DNA from: an uncultured Marvinbryantia sp.
Lineage (GTDB): Bacteria; Bacillota; Clostridia; Lachnospirales; Lachnospiraceae
Direction: 5' to 3'
DNA length: 64,000 nucleotides
Assembly: GCA_934394985.1 (NCBI GenBank)
Contig: CAKRRF010000005.1
Span: 25,297-89,296, forward strand
Both the position numbers and the translations under genes were made by a program. Shown here in pieces: positions 27,196 to 34,898 of this stretch; the stretch's first letter is position 1, and each line of letters opens with the position of its first letter. The notes below the pieces were generated by a model. The model worked only from the letters and a program-made list of their open reading frames with translations. It was not told the origin of the DNA and searched no databases.

Positions 27196-27705
27196 ATGAG
27201 TAAGAGGTATGAAAAGGATATGAAACAACATACAGAAGATCTGGCACGGGAATTTCTGGAAGAATTTTTCAGGCTTGGACGTTATGCACCCAGCAGAAAA
27301 GTGAGTCATTCTATGAGAGGAGAAGCATTTCTGCTATTATATCTGTGGAAAAAACAGGACAGTGCCACAGCGGGAGAACTGGGAAGTGCCATGAAGATCA
27401 GCTCAGCCAGGGTAGCGGCAGCTTTGAATAATCTGGAACGAAAGGGACAGATTGTACGTAGAACAGATGCGAAAGACCGGCGAAAAACATTGGTGGAACT
27501 GACCGCAGAAGGAGAACGGCAGGCAAGAGAGTGGCAGCAGATGCCGCTTCACATGATAACACAGCTGATGGAGAGACTGGGCGAAGAGGATGCACAGCAG
27601 ATGGTATATCTCCTGAAACGAATCAATGAGATCATGCCGCAGATGGAGCATTGTGAGAATGTTTGCAAAGCTCCGGAAGGAAAAGACAACAGGGATTATA
27701 GTTGA
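27196..27705 (+). CDS. MarR family transcriptional regulator
   Basis: 169-residue winged-helix repressor. Core: SATAGELGSAMKISSARVAAALNNLERKGQIVRRTDAKDRRKTLVELTAEGER, with the MarR wing motif DxRxxxVxLT. The frame begins at ATG 27148, but that codon lies inside the promoter spacer, so translation must begin later; ATG 27196 is the first after the predicted start site. Probably autoregulatory via the palindrome just upstream. No obvious partner gene: the downstream lipoprotein gene follows a terminator-like hairpin. Confidence 0.9.
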   Translation: MSKRYEKDMKQHTEDLAREFLEEFFRLGRYAPSRKVSHSMRGEAFLLLYLWKKQDSATAGELGSAMKISSARVAAALNNLERKGQIVRRTDAKDRRKTLVELTAEGERQAREWQQMPLHMITQLMERLGEEDAQQMVYLLKRINEIMPQMEHCENVCKAPEGKDNRDYS

Positions 27706-27742
27706 GTTTTTTGCTCCAACATCATAGTAAAGAAACAGGAGA

Positions 27743-27774
27743 AAGGCTGAGTTGCAGACAGGCGATTCAGCCTT
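27743..27774 (+). terminator. Hairpin downstream of marR
   Basis: AAGGCTGA (27743-27750) and TCAGCCTT (27767-27774) form an 8-bp stem; the T tail is weak (ATTCTG). Confidence 0.45.
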
Positions 27775-27844
27775 ATTCTGACTAAAAAGAAGTAAAAGGA
27801 AAAGCGGTCAATACGATAGAGAAAAAGAAGAAGGGAATTTGTGT

Positions 27845-28954
27845 ATGAAAGCAGAAAAAGTAAAAAGATGGATGAGTATTGGCAGCTTTTGTCTGTTGCT
27901 CGGAGGCTGTGCAGGTGTACATGCAGGAGCAGAGGAGACAGAACCGATTCTGTATGAAACAGAGTATGAGGATGGGAAAAATATACCAGAGCTGGAATCA
28001 TCAGAAAATGTGGATCCGGAAACAGAACTGAAATCAGAAACAGAAACAGAATCTGAAGCAAAGTCGGAATTCGAATCGGAAGCAGAGGAAACAGAAAGGA
28101 CAGAGATACTGCAGCTGGAATATAAAGTGGAAGATCAGAATCTGGAAATCGGCAAATGTTTTGCAGATATCGTAGTGCCGAACTATGCAATGACAGAAAA
28201 AGGAGACAAAGTAACCGGTCAGGTGGAATGGAGAGTACCGGGAGATTCCCGTGTTTTTGATAAAGAGATAGCACTTGGCGGAGTGGAAGGTGAAAAGAAA
28301 ATCTGGGAATGGACGTTTGTTCCAGATGATACCGTGTACGAAAGTCTCAGCGGAACAGTGGAGATTACCATGCAAAAAGACAGGGAGGAGGAGTCAGGAA
28401 GCCTGGCAGATCTGGTAAATTTATGGAAAGATCATGGTGCAGATAAAACGTCACATACAGCCAGTGCATCCGGAAGCAGTATAGGTGCTTCGAACACGAT
28501 AAAGGTATCAGATCTTCAGGATATTGGAAAATGGATGGGATCACTTCTGACCGGTGCCGAAATTCTGGGAGATAAGAAAGACGGAAGTGTGAAAGAAATC
28601 GGAAAAGGAACTTTTACAGTAGTGCATGGAACCGTAAAAAGAGAAGAATCGAAAAATCAGGCGGAAACAGAAAGCAGTGTACCGGAATCAGAGAAAGAAA
28701 TGATGCCTGCCACATCAGAGGCAGGAGACGCCGATACGGAAACAGCAGAGCCATTTTTAAGTGCTTTTATCTCTGGTGCCGAACAGACGAAGCATACAGA
28801 GAGGATCTATGTATACAGGGAAAGAGAGAAGAAGGAGGCGTTGCTGCCGGCAGAGATGTCTGTGGATCATCATATGAACTGCAGAAAGGCGTTAAAATAT
28901 GGAAAATTTGGCATGGCGGTATTTGCACATTGCCGAAGCAGGTATTGGAAATAG
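27845..28954 (+). CDS. Acidic surface lipoprotein, unknown function
   Basis: 369 residues. Signal peptide with lipobox LLGGC (Cys22), then a Glu/Thr/Ser-rich stretch (about residues 30-88), an Ig-like domain ending in the pattern WTFVPDDTVYESLSGTVEI that resembles repeats of clostridial surface proteins, and a second acidic stretch. The C-terminal 30 residues (NCRKALKYGKFGMAVFAHCRSRYWK) are basic and Cys-containing and unlike the rest, as if a frameshift had replaced the native end. ATG 27845 with AAGGGA 9 bases upstream. Function unknown. Confidence 0.75.
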   Translation: MKAEKVKRWMSIGSFCLLLGGCAGVHAGAEETEPILYETEYEDGKNIPELESSENVDPETELKSETETESEAKSEFESEAEETERTEILQLEYKVEDQNLEIGKCFADIVVPNYAMTEKGDKVTGQVEWRVPGDSRVFDKEIALGGVEGEKKIWEWTFVPDDTVYESLSGTVEITMQKDREEESGSLADLVNLWKDHGADKTSHTASASGSSIGASNTIKVSDLQDIGKWMGSLLTGAEILGDKKDGSVKEIGKGTFTVVHGTVKREESKNQAETESSVPESEKEMMPATSEAGDADTETAEPFLSAFISGAEQTKHTERIYVYREREKKEALLPAEMSVDHHMNCRKALKYGKFGMAVFAHCRSRYWK

Positions 28955-28966
28955 TACAAGAATCCC

Positions 28967-28995
28967 TTGAAATAACGGACAAAATGGCATAAAAT
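28967..28995 (+). promoter_or_regulatory. Promoter of the mrp gene
   Basis: TTGAAA (28967-28972), 17-bp spacer, TAAAAT (28990-28995); start site near 29002. Confidence 0.7.
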
Positions 28996-29005
28996 AAAGA
29001 AAGTT

Positions 29006-29028
29006 GGGGACGGAGTTGTTTCGTCCCC
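29006..29028 (+). other. GC-rich hairpin at the 5' end of the mrp transcript
   Basis: GGGGACG (29006-29012) and CGTCCCC (29022-29028) with a 9-nt loop, a few bases after the predicted transcription start. No T run follows within the hairpin, so not a terminator for the mrp message; it may stabilise the RNA or end read-through from upstream. Confidence 0.5.
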
Positions 29029-29067
29029 CTGTCTATCATAATCATAAAATATAAAGTGAGGGATAAT

Positions 29068-29910
29068 ATGGCAGAGAAGTCAACATGCAGCAGTGCATCC
29101 AGCTGCACAAAATCAAGTTGCGAAGGATGTCCGAGTAAACAGAATCCACAGAGCTTTCTGGTGGATATGAACGCATTTTCCGATATAAAACATGTCATCG
29201 GTATAGTCAGTGGTAAAGGTGGAGTTGGTAAGTCTATGGTGACAGCCTCTCTGGCAAATCAGCTGGCATCCAAAGGATATCGTGTCGGTATTATGGATGC
29301 AGATATTACCGGACCATCTATTCCGAAAATGTATGGTCTGCATCAGCTTGCGGTAGCAGATGATCAGGGAATTTATCCGGCTATTACAGAGAATGATATC
29401 AAGGTTATTTCTATCAATCTGCTGATGCCAAATGAGGAATCACCGGTAATCTGGAGAGGACCTGTGCTTGCCGGAATGGTAAAACAGTTCTGGAGTGATG
29501 TCATCTGGGGTGAACTGGATTATCTTCTGGTAGATATGCCTCCTGGAACAGGTGATGTGCCGCTGACAGTATTCCAGTCACTTCCGGTAGAGGGAATCGT
29601 GATTGTATCTTCACCACAGGATCTGGTACGCATGATTGTAAAGAAAGCTTATAACATGGCAGTTACCATGAACATCCCGGTGCTTGGAATTGTGGAAAAC
29701 TACAGTTATCTGACCTGTCCGGACTGTGGAAAGAAGATTTTTGTCTTTGGAGAAAGCCACATTGATGAGATTGCAAAAGAACTGGGTACGGAAGTACTTG
29801 GTAAAATGCCGATCGATCCGGAATTTGCAGCTATGGCCGATGGAAGCTTTGCCCAGGCAGTGAATCCGTATATTGATGAGGCAGTGACGGCACTGCGCAA
29901 AATGAAATAA
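29068..29910 (+). CDS. mrp: Mrp/NBP35-type Fe-S cluster carrier ATPase
   Basis: 280-residue P-loop protein that assembles or carries iron-sulfur clusters. Deviant Walker A VSGKGGVGKS, MDADITGPSIPKM, DMPPGTGDV, and the cluster-binding CPDCGKK near the C-terminus. The N-terminus carries four more cysteines (CSSASSCTKSSCEGC), like the extra N-terminal Cys region of Nbp35-type proteins. Start at ATG 29068 with AGGG upstream; a GTG at 29056 overlaps the ribosome site. Single-gene transcript. Confidence 0.93.
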   Translation: MAEKSTCSSASSCTKSSCEGCPSKQNPQSFLVDMNAFSDIKHVIGIVSGKGGVGKSMVTASLANQLASKGYRVGIMDADITGPSIPKMYGLHQLAVADDQGIYPAITENDIKVISINLLMPNEESPVIWRGPVLAGMVKQFWSDVIWGELDYLLVDMPPGTGDVPLTVFQSLPVEGIVIVSSPQDLVRMIVKKAYNMAVTMNIPVLGIVENYSYLTCPDCGKKIFVFGESHIDEIAKELGTEVLGKMPIDPEFAAMADGSFAQAVNPYIDEAVTALRKMK

Positions 29911-29920
29911 AACGGTAACA

Positions 29921-29967
29921 AAAAACAGAACCTGTTCACTCACAAAAGTGTAAGGTTCTGTTTTTTT
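29921..29967 (+). terminator. Rho-independent terminator of mrp
   Basis: AGAACCT and AGGTTCT arms extended by A/T pairs (29921-29933 with 29953-29967), ending in seven T. Confidence 0.85.
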
Positions 29968-30003
29968 ATGGTGCCAAACATGTGCCACCGGCACATTGTG
30001 GTT

Positions 30004-30765
30004 TCAAACTTTTGAACCTGGCATCTTATAATATTGCAGCACATGTTCAACATATTCGGGATCACCGTAGCTGCTCCAGCCCAATGTGTTTTGCATCATC
30101 AGGGAAAATTCTGTGGCATTTTCCACGGTGTAGATACCATAATTATCCAGAACCCAGGATGCATAACTATTGCCAAAATTGTAATCCTGCAGAGCAATTT
30201 TCAGACGCTCTGTATTTTTTATGCTTTTACAACCGGCCTCCTTCAGACAGAAAGCAAAATATTCGGCACCGACCTGAATCGAGTAGGCAGGATCTGTGAT
30301 GGCATTAGGATAGTTTTCATATACTGTATTAAACGGGCACTCCGAGCATTGCAGCACATCGGTACCCAGACCGGAGCTTTCCTGCTGCATCATGGCCAGC
30401 ATGACAGTAGAAAACTGGGAGATTCCGGCATCTTTACAAGCCTGCTCCACAGCCGATTCGTATTGCAGGACTTCATTGCTGACTCCAGTCAGCGAACCTT
30501 TATTTACAGGGAAAAGAAGGCGATGTATCAGCAGTCCTCCCAGAAGCAAAACCAAGGCAGTAACAGTTAACATCAGGATCTTCAGGCGTCTGATTTCCTG
30601 TGCGCGGGAACTCTTTTTTCGTTTAGATCTGGATGAAACAGATGCCTTTTTATCGGTGTTCTTTCTGGAGGAGCTGTTGTCAGATGAAGCTTTTGTGATG
30701 GAACTGGTTTTCTTTCGGGGTGGTCTGGCAGAGTCTGCTGCCGTCTTTTTTTTCTGCTCTGTCAT
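30004..30765 (-). CDS. Lysozyme-like membrane-anchored cell-wall hydrolase
   Basis: 253 residues: a Lys/Ser-rich cytoplasmic N-terminus, one membrane helix (LMLTVTALVLLLGGLLIHRLLF), and an extracytoplasmic lysozyme-like domain resembling the muramidase part of CwlT (PF13702 type), with the catalytic Glu in MMQQESSGLG, GAEYFAFCLKEAG and LQDYNFGNSYASW. ATG 30765 follows AAAGGA; the frame extends to 30810 without a ribosome site. It lies 22 bases after the small Cys-rich gene and is probably co-transcribed with it. Confidence 0.85.
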   Translation of the reverse strand: MTEQKKKTAADSARPPRKKTSSITKASSDNSSSRKNTDKKASVSSRSKRKKSSRAQEIRRLKILMLTVTALVLLLGGLLIHRLLFPVNKGSLTGVSNEVLQYESAVEQACKDAGISQFSTVMLAMMQQESSGLGTDVLQCSECPFNTVYENYPNAITDPAYSIQVGAEYFAFCLKEAGCKSIKNTERLKIALQDYNFGNSYASWVLDNYGIYTVENATEFSLMMQNTLGWSSYGDPEYVEHVLQYYKMPGSKV

Positions 30766-30787
30766 ATTTTTTCCTTTTACTTTAGTA

Positions 30788-30961
30788 CTAATCCCGGTAG
30801 TTTTCCGCACATTTACTGCAGGCAGAATTACGGCTGCAGGTAAAATCAGTCATAATATCTTCCGGATAACGGCTGCAGCTTCCTTTGGTATAAGTTACGG
30901 TGTGTTTTACCCTGGAAGCATCGGTTGGGCAACGGTAATCATAATCTTTTGTATATTCCAT
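30788..30961 (-). CDS. Small Cys-rich protein, unknown function
   Basis: 57 residues, MEYTKDYDYRCPTDASRV... with five cysteines, including a C-terminal CSRNSACSKC cluster, which suggests metal binding. AAAGG 8 bases before the ATG at 30961; the frame opens at 30997. Same strand as and just before the lysozyme-like gene. I do not recognise the family. Confidence 0.65.
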   Translation of the reverse strand: MEYTKDYDYRCPTDASRVKHTVTYTKGSCSRYPEDIMTDFTCSRNSACSKCAENYRD

Positions 30962-31103
30962 AATGATGCCTTTCTGTATCACTGTTATGATGTTCACTAT
31001 ATAATATAAGATAAGTTACTCCACTTATTATAAAATTCGCAGTACCTACCGTCAAGCAAAAAGGAAAAAAGAAAATGGAGATATCGAACCAGAAAAACAC
31101 CTA

Positions 31104-31132
31104 TTGAAAAACCACCCGTTTCCCAGTATAAT
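31104..31132 (+). promoter_or_regulatory. argS promoter
   Basis: TTGAAA (31104-31109), 17-bp spacer, TATAAT (31127-31132). Confidence 0.85.
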
Positions 31133-31138
31133 TAATAA

Positions 31139-31187
31139 GATATCCGAAAATCAGTCAGCATGAAGAGGAAATCCTCTGACGGATATC
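31139..31187 (+). other. Structured 5' leader of argS
   Basis: Starts at the predicted transcript 5' end. GATATCCG (31139-31146) pairs perfectly with CGGATATC (31180-31187), enclosing a second stem (GAGG-AAAT-CCTC plus TCAG/CTGA). No T-box sequence (TGGNACCGCG) and no terminator. Function unknown; could be a small RNA structure or a protein-binding site. Confidence 0.6.
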
Positions 31188-31230
31188 ATGGAATCAAGAA
31201 GAGAAGTTACAAGAAGCGAGGAAGTTTGAA

Positions 31231-32997
31231 ATGAAAAAACTGTTAGATCTGATTGCTCAGGAACTGATCCCGGCATTTGAGAAAGCCGGATACGATGCCT
31301 CCCTTGCACGGGTGACCCTGTCCAACCGACCGGACTTATGCGAATACCAGTGCAATGGCGCTATGGCGGCAGCCAAACAATATAAAAAAGCACCGATCAT
31401 GATTGCCAATGATGTAGTGGCAAATCTTTCAGACAGCACCATGTTTGAAGAAGTCACAGCGGTTAATCCAGGATTTATTAATATGAAGCTGTCAGGTGCA
31501 TTTCTGTCAGATTATCTGCAGAAGATGCAGGCAGATGAGGACTTATCCGTAGAAAAAGCAAAAGAGCCAAAGACGATCGTGATTGATTACGGCGGAGCGA
31601 ATGTTGCAAAGCCTCTTCATGTAGGACATTTACGTTCTGCGATTATTGGTGAAAGCTTAAAGAGAATGGGACGTTTCATGGGGCATAATGTGATAGGAGA
31701 TGTACATCTGGGAGACTGGGGTCTGCAGATGGGGCTGATCATTACGGAATTACAGAAGCGACAGCCGGATCTGGTATATTTCCAGGATGATTATACAGGG
31801 GAATACCCAAAAGAAGCACCATTTACCATCAGTGATCTGGAAGAGATTTATCCGACAGCAAGCAAGAAGTCCAAAGAAGATGAAAGCTATAAAGAAGAAG
31901 CGCTGGAAGCAACCCGCCAGCTTCAGATTGGAAAGCCGGGTTATCGTGCTCTGTGGGATCATATCATGAAGGTTTCGGTAACTGACTTAAAGAAAAACTA
32001 CGGCAGACTGGATGTTTCTTTTGATCTGTGGAAAGGTGAGTCAGATGCGCAGCCATATATTCCGGACATGGTACAGAAGATGAAGGAAGAAGGCTTTGCA
32101 CATGAGGATCAGGGTGCCTATGTAGTAGATGTGAAAGAAGAGACAGACACCAAAGAGATTCCGCCATGTATTATTGTAAAATCAGATGGCGCATCCCTGT
32201 ATGCGACGACGGATCTGGCAACGATTGTAGAACGTATGAAGCTGTATCAGCCGGATCAGATTCAGTATGTGACAGATAAACGTCAGGAAATGCATTTTAT
32301 TCAGGTGTTCCGTTGTGCAAAGAAGACTGGACTGGTAAGTGACGATACAAAGTTATCCTGGCTGGGATTTGGTACCATGAACGGAAAAGACGGAAAGCCG
32401 TTTAAGACCCGTGACGGTGGAGTGATGCGACTGGAAAATCTGATCAGTGAGATCAATGAAGAAATGTATCATAAAATCATGGACAACCATGAAATTGATC
32501 CAGAAGAAGCAAAGGAGACAGCAAGAATTGTCGGTCTGGCTGCGATTAAATATGGCGATCTTTCCAATCAGGCTTCCAAGGATTATGTATTTGATATCGA
32601 CCGTTTTACTTCATTTGAAGGAAATACCGGACCATATATTCTGTATACCATTGTACGTATCAAATCCATCTTGAACAAATATCAGGCAGCCGGAAATGAC
32701 GTGCAGGCAGGAGAGATCGGAGTAGCAGCCAATGCCAGTGAGAAAGCCCTGATGCTGGAACTGAGTAAATTCAACAGCGTGATGGAAAGTGCTTTTGAGG
32801 AAATGGCGCCACATAAGATTTGCTCTTATATCTACGATCTGTCCAATGCGTTTAACAGATTCTATCATGAGACCAAGATTTTATCTGAAGAAAATGCGCA
32901 GCAGAAAGCATCCTGGATCAAATTGCTGGTACTGACCCGTGATGTGCTGGAAAACTGCATCGGAGTACTTGGATTTGATGCACCGGAAAGAATGTAA
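31231..32997 (+). CDS. argS: Arginyl-tRNA synthetase
   Basis: 588-residue class I synthetase that charges tRNA-Arg. HIGH motif variant KPLHVGHLRSAIIG, an N-terminal Add1-like domain, the KMSKS region as GKDGKPFKTRDGG, and the C-terminal helical DALR domain (KICSYIYDLSNAFNRFYHETKI). Length is normal for the family. ATG 31231 after GCGAGGAAG. Single-gene transcript with its own promoter and terminator. Confidence 0.97.
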   Translation: MKKLLDLIAQELIPAFEKAGYDASLARVTLSNRPDLCEYQCNGAMAAAKQYKKAPIMIANDVVANLSDSTMFEEVTAVNPGFINMKLSGAFLSDYLQKMQADEDLSVEKAKEPKTIVIDYGGANVAKPLHVGHLRSAIIGESLKRMGRFMGHNVIGDVHLGDWGLQMGLIITELQKRQPDLVYFQDDYTGEYPKEAPFTISDLEEIYPTASKKSKEDESYKEEALEATRQLQIGKPGYRALWDHIMKVSVTDLKKNYGRLDVSFDLWKGESDAQPYIPDMVQKMKEEGFAHEDQGAYVVDVKEETDTKEIPPCIIVKSDGASLYATTDLATIVERMKLYQPDQIQYVTDKRQEMHFIQVFRCAKKTGLVSDDTKLSWLGFGTMNGKDGKPFKTRDGGVMRLENLISEINEEMYHKIMDNHEIDPEEAKETARIVGLAAIKYGDLSNQASKDYVFDIDRFTSFEGNTGPYILYTIVRIKSILNKYQAAGNDVQAGEIGVAANASEKALMLELSKFNSVMESAFEEMAPHKICSYIYDLSNAFNRFYHETKILSEENAQQKASWIKLLVLTRDVLENCIGVLGFDAPERM

Positions 32998-33035
32998 AAG
33001 AAAATATCTTCTGTTTGAGGAAACAGAAATGAGAT

Positions 33036-33067
33036 ATCCCCGTGTCATAAGACGCGGGGATGTTTTG
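33036..33067 (+). terminator. argS terminator
   Basis: ATCCCCGTGTC (33036-33046) pairs with GACGCGGGGAT (33051-33061) around ATAA, followed by GTTTTGC. Confidence 0.85.
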
Positions 33068-33139
33068 CATTCAAAGCCCCTGGGTAGTCCAGATTACCTA
33101 TGACACATTTATATAATAAGTGGAAAGAATAAAAATTGT

Positions 33140-33181
33140 GCAACATTAACAATAGACAAATGTTGCGTTTTGTACTACAAT
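33140..33181 (+). promoter_or_regulatory. Promoter of the envelope operon with inverted repeat
   Basis: TAGACA (33153-33158), 17-bp spacer, TACAAT (33176-33181). The inverted repeat GCAACATT (33140-33147) / AATGTTGC (33159-33166) straddles the -35 element, a likely regulator site. The 110-base leader carries a 15-mer at 33265-33279 that recurs at 61235-61249. The stretch 33068-33139 shows nothing I can name. Confidence 0.65.
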
Positions 33182-33304
33182 AAATTCAATTCAAATCTGT
33201 GAATCATATCATGGCGTTCGCCAATTGATTCCATCTATGAAGAAGTAGTATCGTTCGCATTCTGCTGAACAGATACGAAGACAATCATATAATTGGAAGG
33301 GGGA

Positions 33305-34858
33305 ATGGATCTGGAACCGGGAACCTGGATTGACGACAGATATAAGATTCTGCGTCTGCTGGGAAAAGGACAGGAAGGCAGTGTATATCTGGCCTTTCAG
33401 GAGACTTTGTTTCGCTTTTATGCAATAAAAGAACTGAAAAAAGAAGGATTCTGTTTTTCAAGGGAAAGTGTGGAGGTATGGAAGACTCTGCATTGTCCGG
33501 GACTTCCGGAAGTTGCGGATATTCTGGAGACGGAGGATGCGGTGATGATTGTATCGGAATACATTGAGGGTATCACACTGCAGCAATATCTGGAAAAAAA
33601 CGAAAGAGTCACGTTAAAGATGGCTGTATGCTGGTGTCTGCAGATTGGAGAGGTGCTGGAGTATCTGCATAGTCAGAACCCGCCGATTGCTTATGGAGAT
33701 CTGAAGCCGGATAATCTGATGCTGCAGAAAGACCGGATTGTGCTGGTTGATATGGGCTCGTTGATACGTCAGGGAAGTAACGGAAAATATACCGGGACGA
33801 AAGAATATACAGATCAGAATGCACAGCTGTATCAGGAAGATCCAGAGAGACGGGATGGATACAGCTATGGGAAACTGATGGCTCTTCTGGGGGAACTCTG
33901 TGGAAACAGAAAGTTAAAAAAACTGGCATTCAGAATGATGGGAAAAGAAAAAAGAGTGATTTCCCTGAAGCGGACTAGAAGGAAACTGAGAAAGCTGGGG
34001 ATACAGGGAGAACTATATTTGGGAATGCTGCTTCTTACCGGAAGTCTGCTGGCAGGACTTGGTATGAAAGAAGCCAGTGCCCTGCAATGGAATACAGAAA
34101 ATATGGAATTTGAAATCGAAATGGCAGAAGCAGAGAAACAGAAAGGAGAAGAGCGAGAAAAAGTATTTTGTCAGCTAATAAAAAAATATCCGGAAAGAAA
34201 AGAAGGATATCTGAAGCTTCTGGAGAACTTTCAGGAAGATCTGGTTATGGAGGAGCAGGAAGATCAAACATATCGGAGTCTCTGGAAGGAGTTTTCGGAG
34301 AAACAGGAAAAAAGTTATCGTGAAATTTTGATGCAGGATCCGGCCGGGTGGCAGGAAGTGGCCTATGAATCCGGAATAACGTACTGGTATTTTTACAAAG
34401 GACCGGAAGGAAAACGTTATGCAGCCAGCTGGTTTTCTGAGGTGACCAGGATGCCCAAAGTACTTACCGCAGATACAGAACTGTGGGATAAGAGCCATTT
34501 ATATGAAAAATTGGGAGAATACCGGGATAAATGGAAAAAATATGATGAAACAGGGGAAGGTAAACATCTTTTTTCTTCTTACTGGAATGACTGTGAACAG
34601 CTGCTTAAGCTGGAAGAGGGACAGATGACCATGGCAAGGCTGATGCTTTGGACGGAGATGCTGTCGTCCTGGCAGCATTATATGGTAGAGCTGAAGGAAG
34701 CAGGCATTCAAAGAGAAGAGATGGAAGAGAAACTGTTTCAAATGACAGAGGAGCAAAAAACAATTCCGGAAGGTCATCACCGTATGCAGGAGCTGGGAGA
34801 AAAACTGCTGCAGGATCGCAAAGAAATTCAGAACATGATAGAGCGTGTATATAAATAA
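33305..34858 (+). CDS. Membrane Ser/Thr protein kinase-like protein
   Basis: 517 residues. Cytoplasmic kinase domain at 1-200: Gly loop GKGQEGSV (20-27), Lys42 in YAIKELK, catalytic YGDLKPDN with Asp132 (HRD His/Arg replaced), Asn137, and Asp149 in VDMG (DFG variant), so the core catalytic residues remain. A membrane helix at about 236-254 leads to an extracytoplasmic, strongly helical Glu/Lys-rich region of about 260 residues. It lacks PASTA repeats. The kinase-helix-helical layout recalls EssB/YukC of type VII secretion, though those are pseudokinases; the link is only by architecture. Start at ATG 33305 near GGAAGGGGG; first gene of the operon. Confidence 0.8.
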   Translation: MDLEPGTWIDDRYKILRLLGKGQEGSVYLAFQETLFRFYAIKELKKEGFCFSRESVEVWKTLHCPGLPEVADILETEDAVMIVSEYIEGITLQQYLEKNERVTLKMAVCWCLQIGEVLEYLHSQNPPIAYGDLKPDNLMLQKDRIVLVDMGSLIRQGSNGKYTGTKEYTDQNAQLYQEDPERRDGYSYGKLMALLGELCGNRKLKKLAFRMMGKEKRVISLKRTRRKLRKLGIQGELYLGMLLLTGSLLAGLGMKEASALQWNTENMEFEIEMAEAEKQKGEEREKVFCQLIKKYPERKEGYLKLLENFQEDLVMEEQEDQTYRSLWKEFSEKQEKSYREILMQDPAGWQEVAYESGITYWYFYKGPEGKRYAASWFSEVTRMPKVLTADTELWDKSHLYEKLGEYRDKWKKYDETGEGKHLFSSYWNDCEQLLKLEEGQMTMARLMLWTEMLSSWQHYMVELKEAGIQREEMEEKLFQMTEEQKTIPEGHHRMQELGEKLLQDRKEIQNMIERVYK

Positions 34859-34898
34859 ATGCAGAGAGAAAGGTGTTAGAAAACGGGAGGAAATTGAC

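Noticed and set aside
28020-28110. E/T/S repeats as a tandem-repeat or mobile sequence
   Set aside because: The DNA varies in codons and the repeat unit is only a protein-level composition bias, not a nucleotide repeat.
31139-31230. T-box riboswitch before argS
   Set aside because: No TGGNACCGCG box, no specifier stem I of the usual length, no terminator/antiterminator pair.
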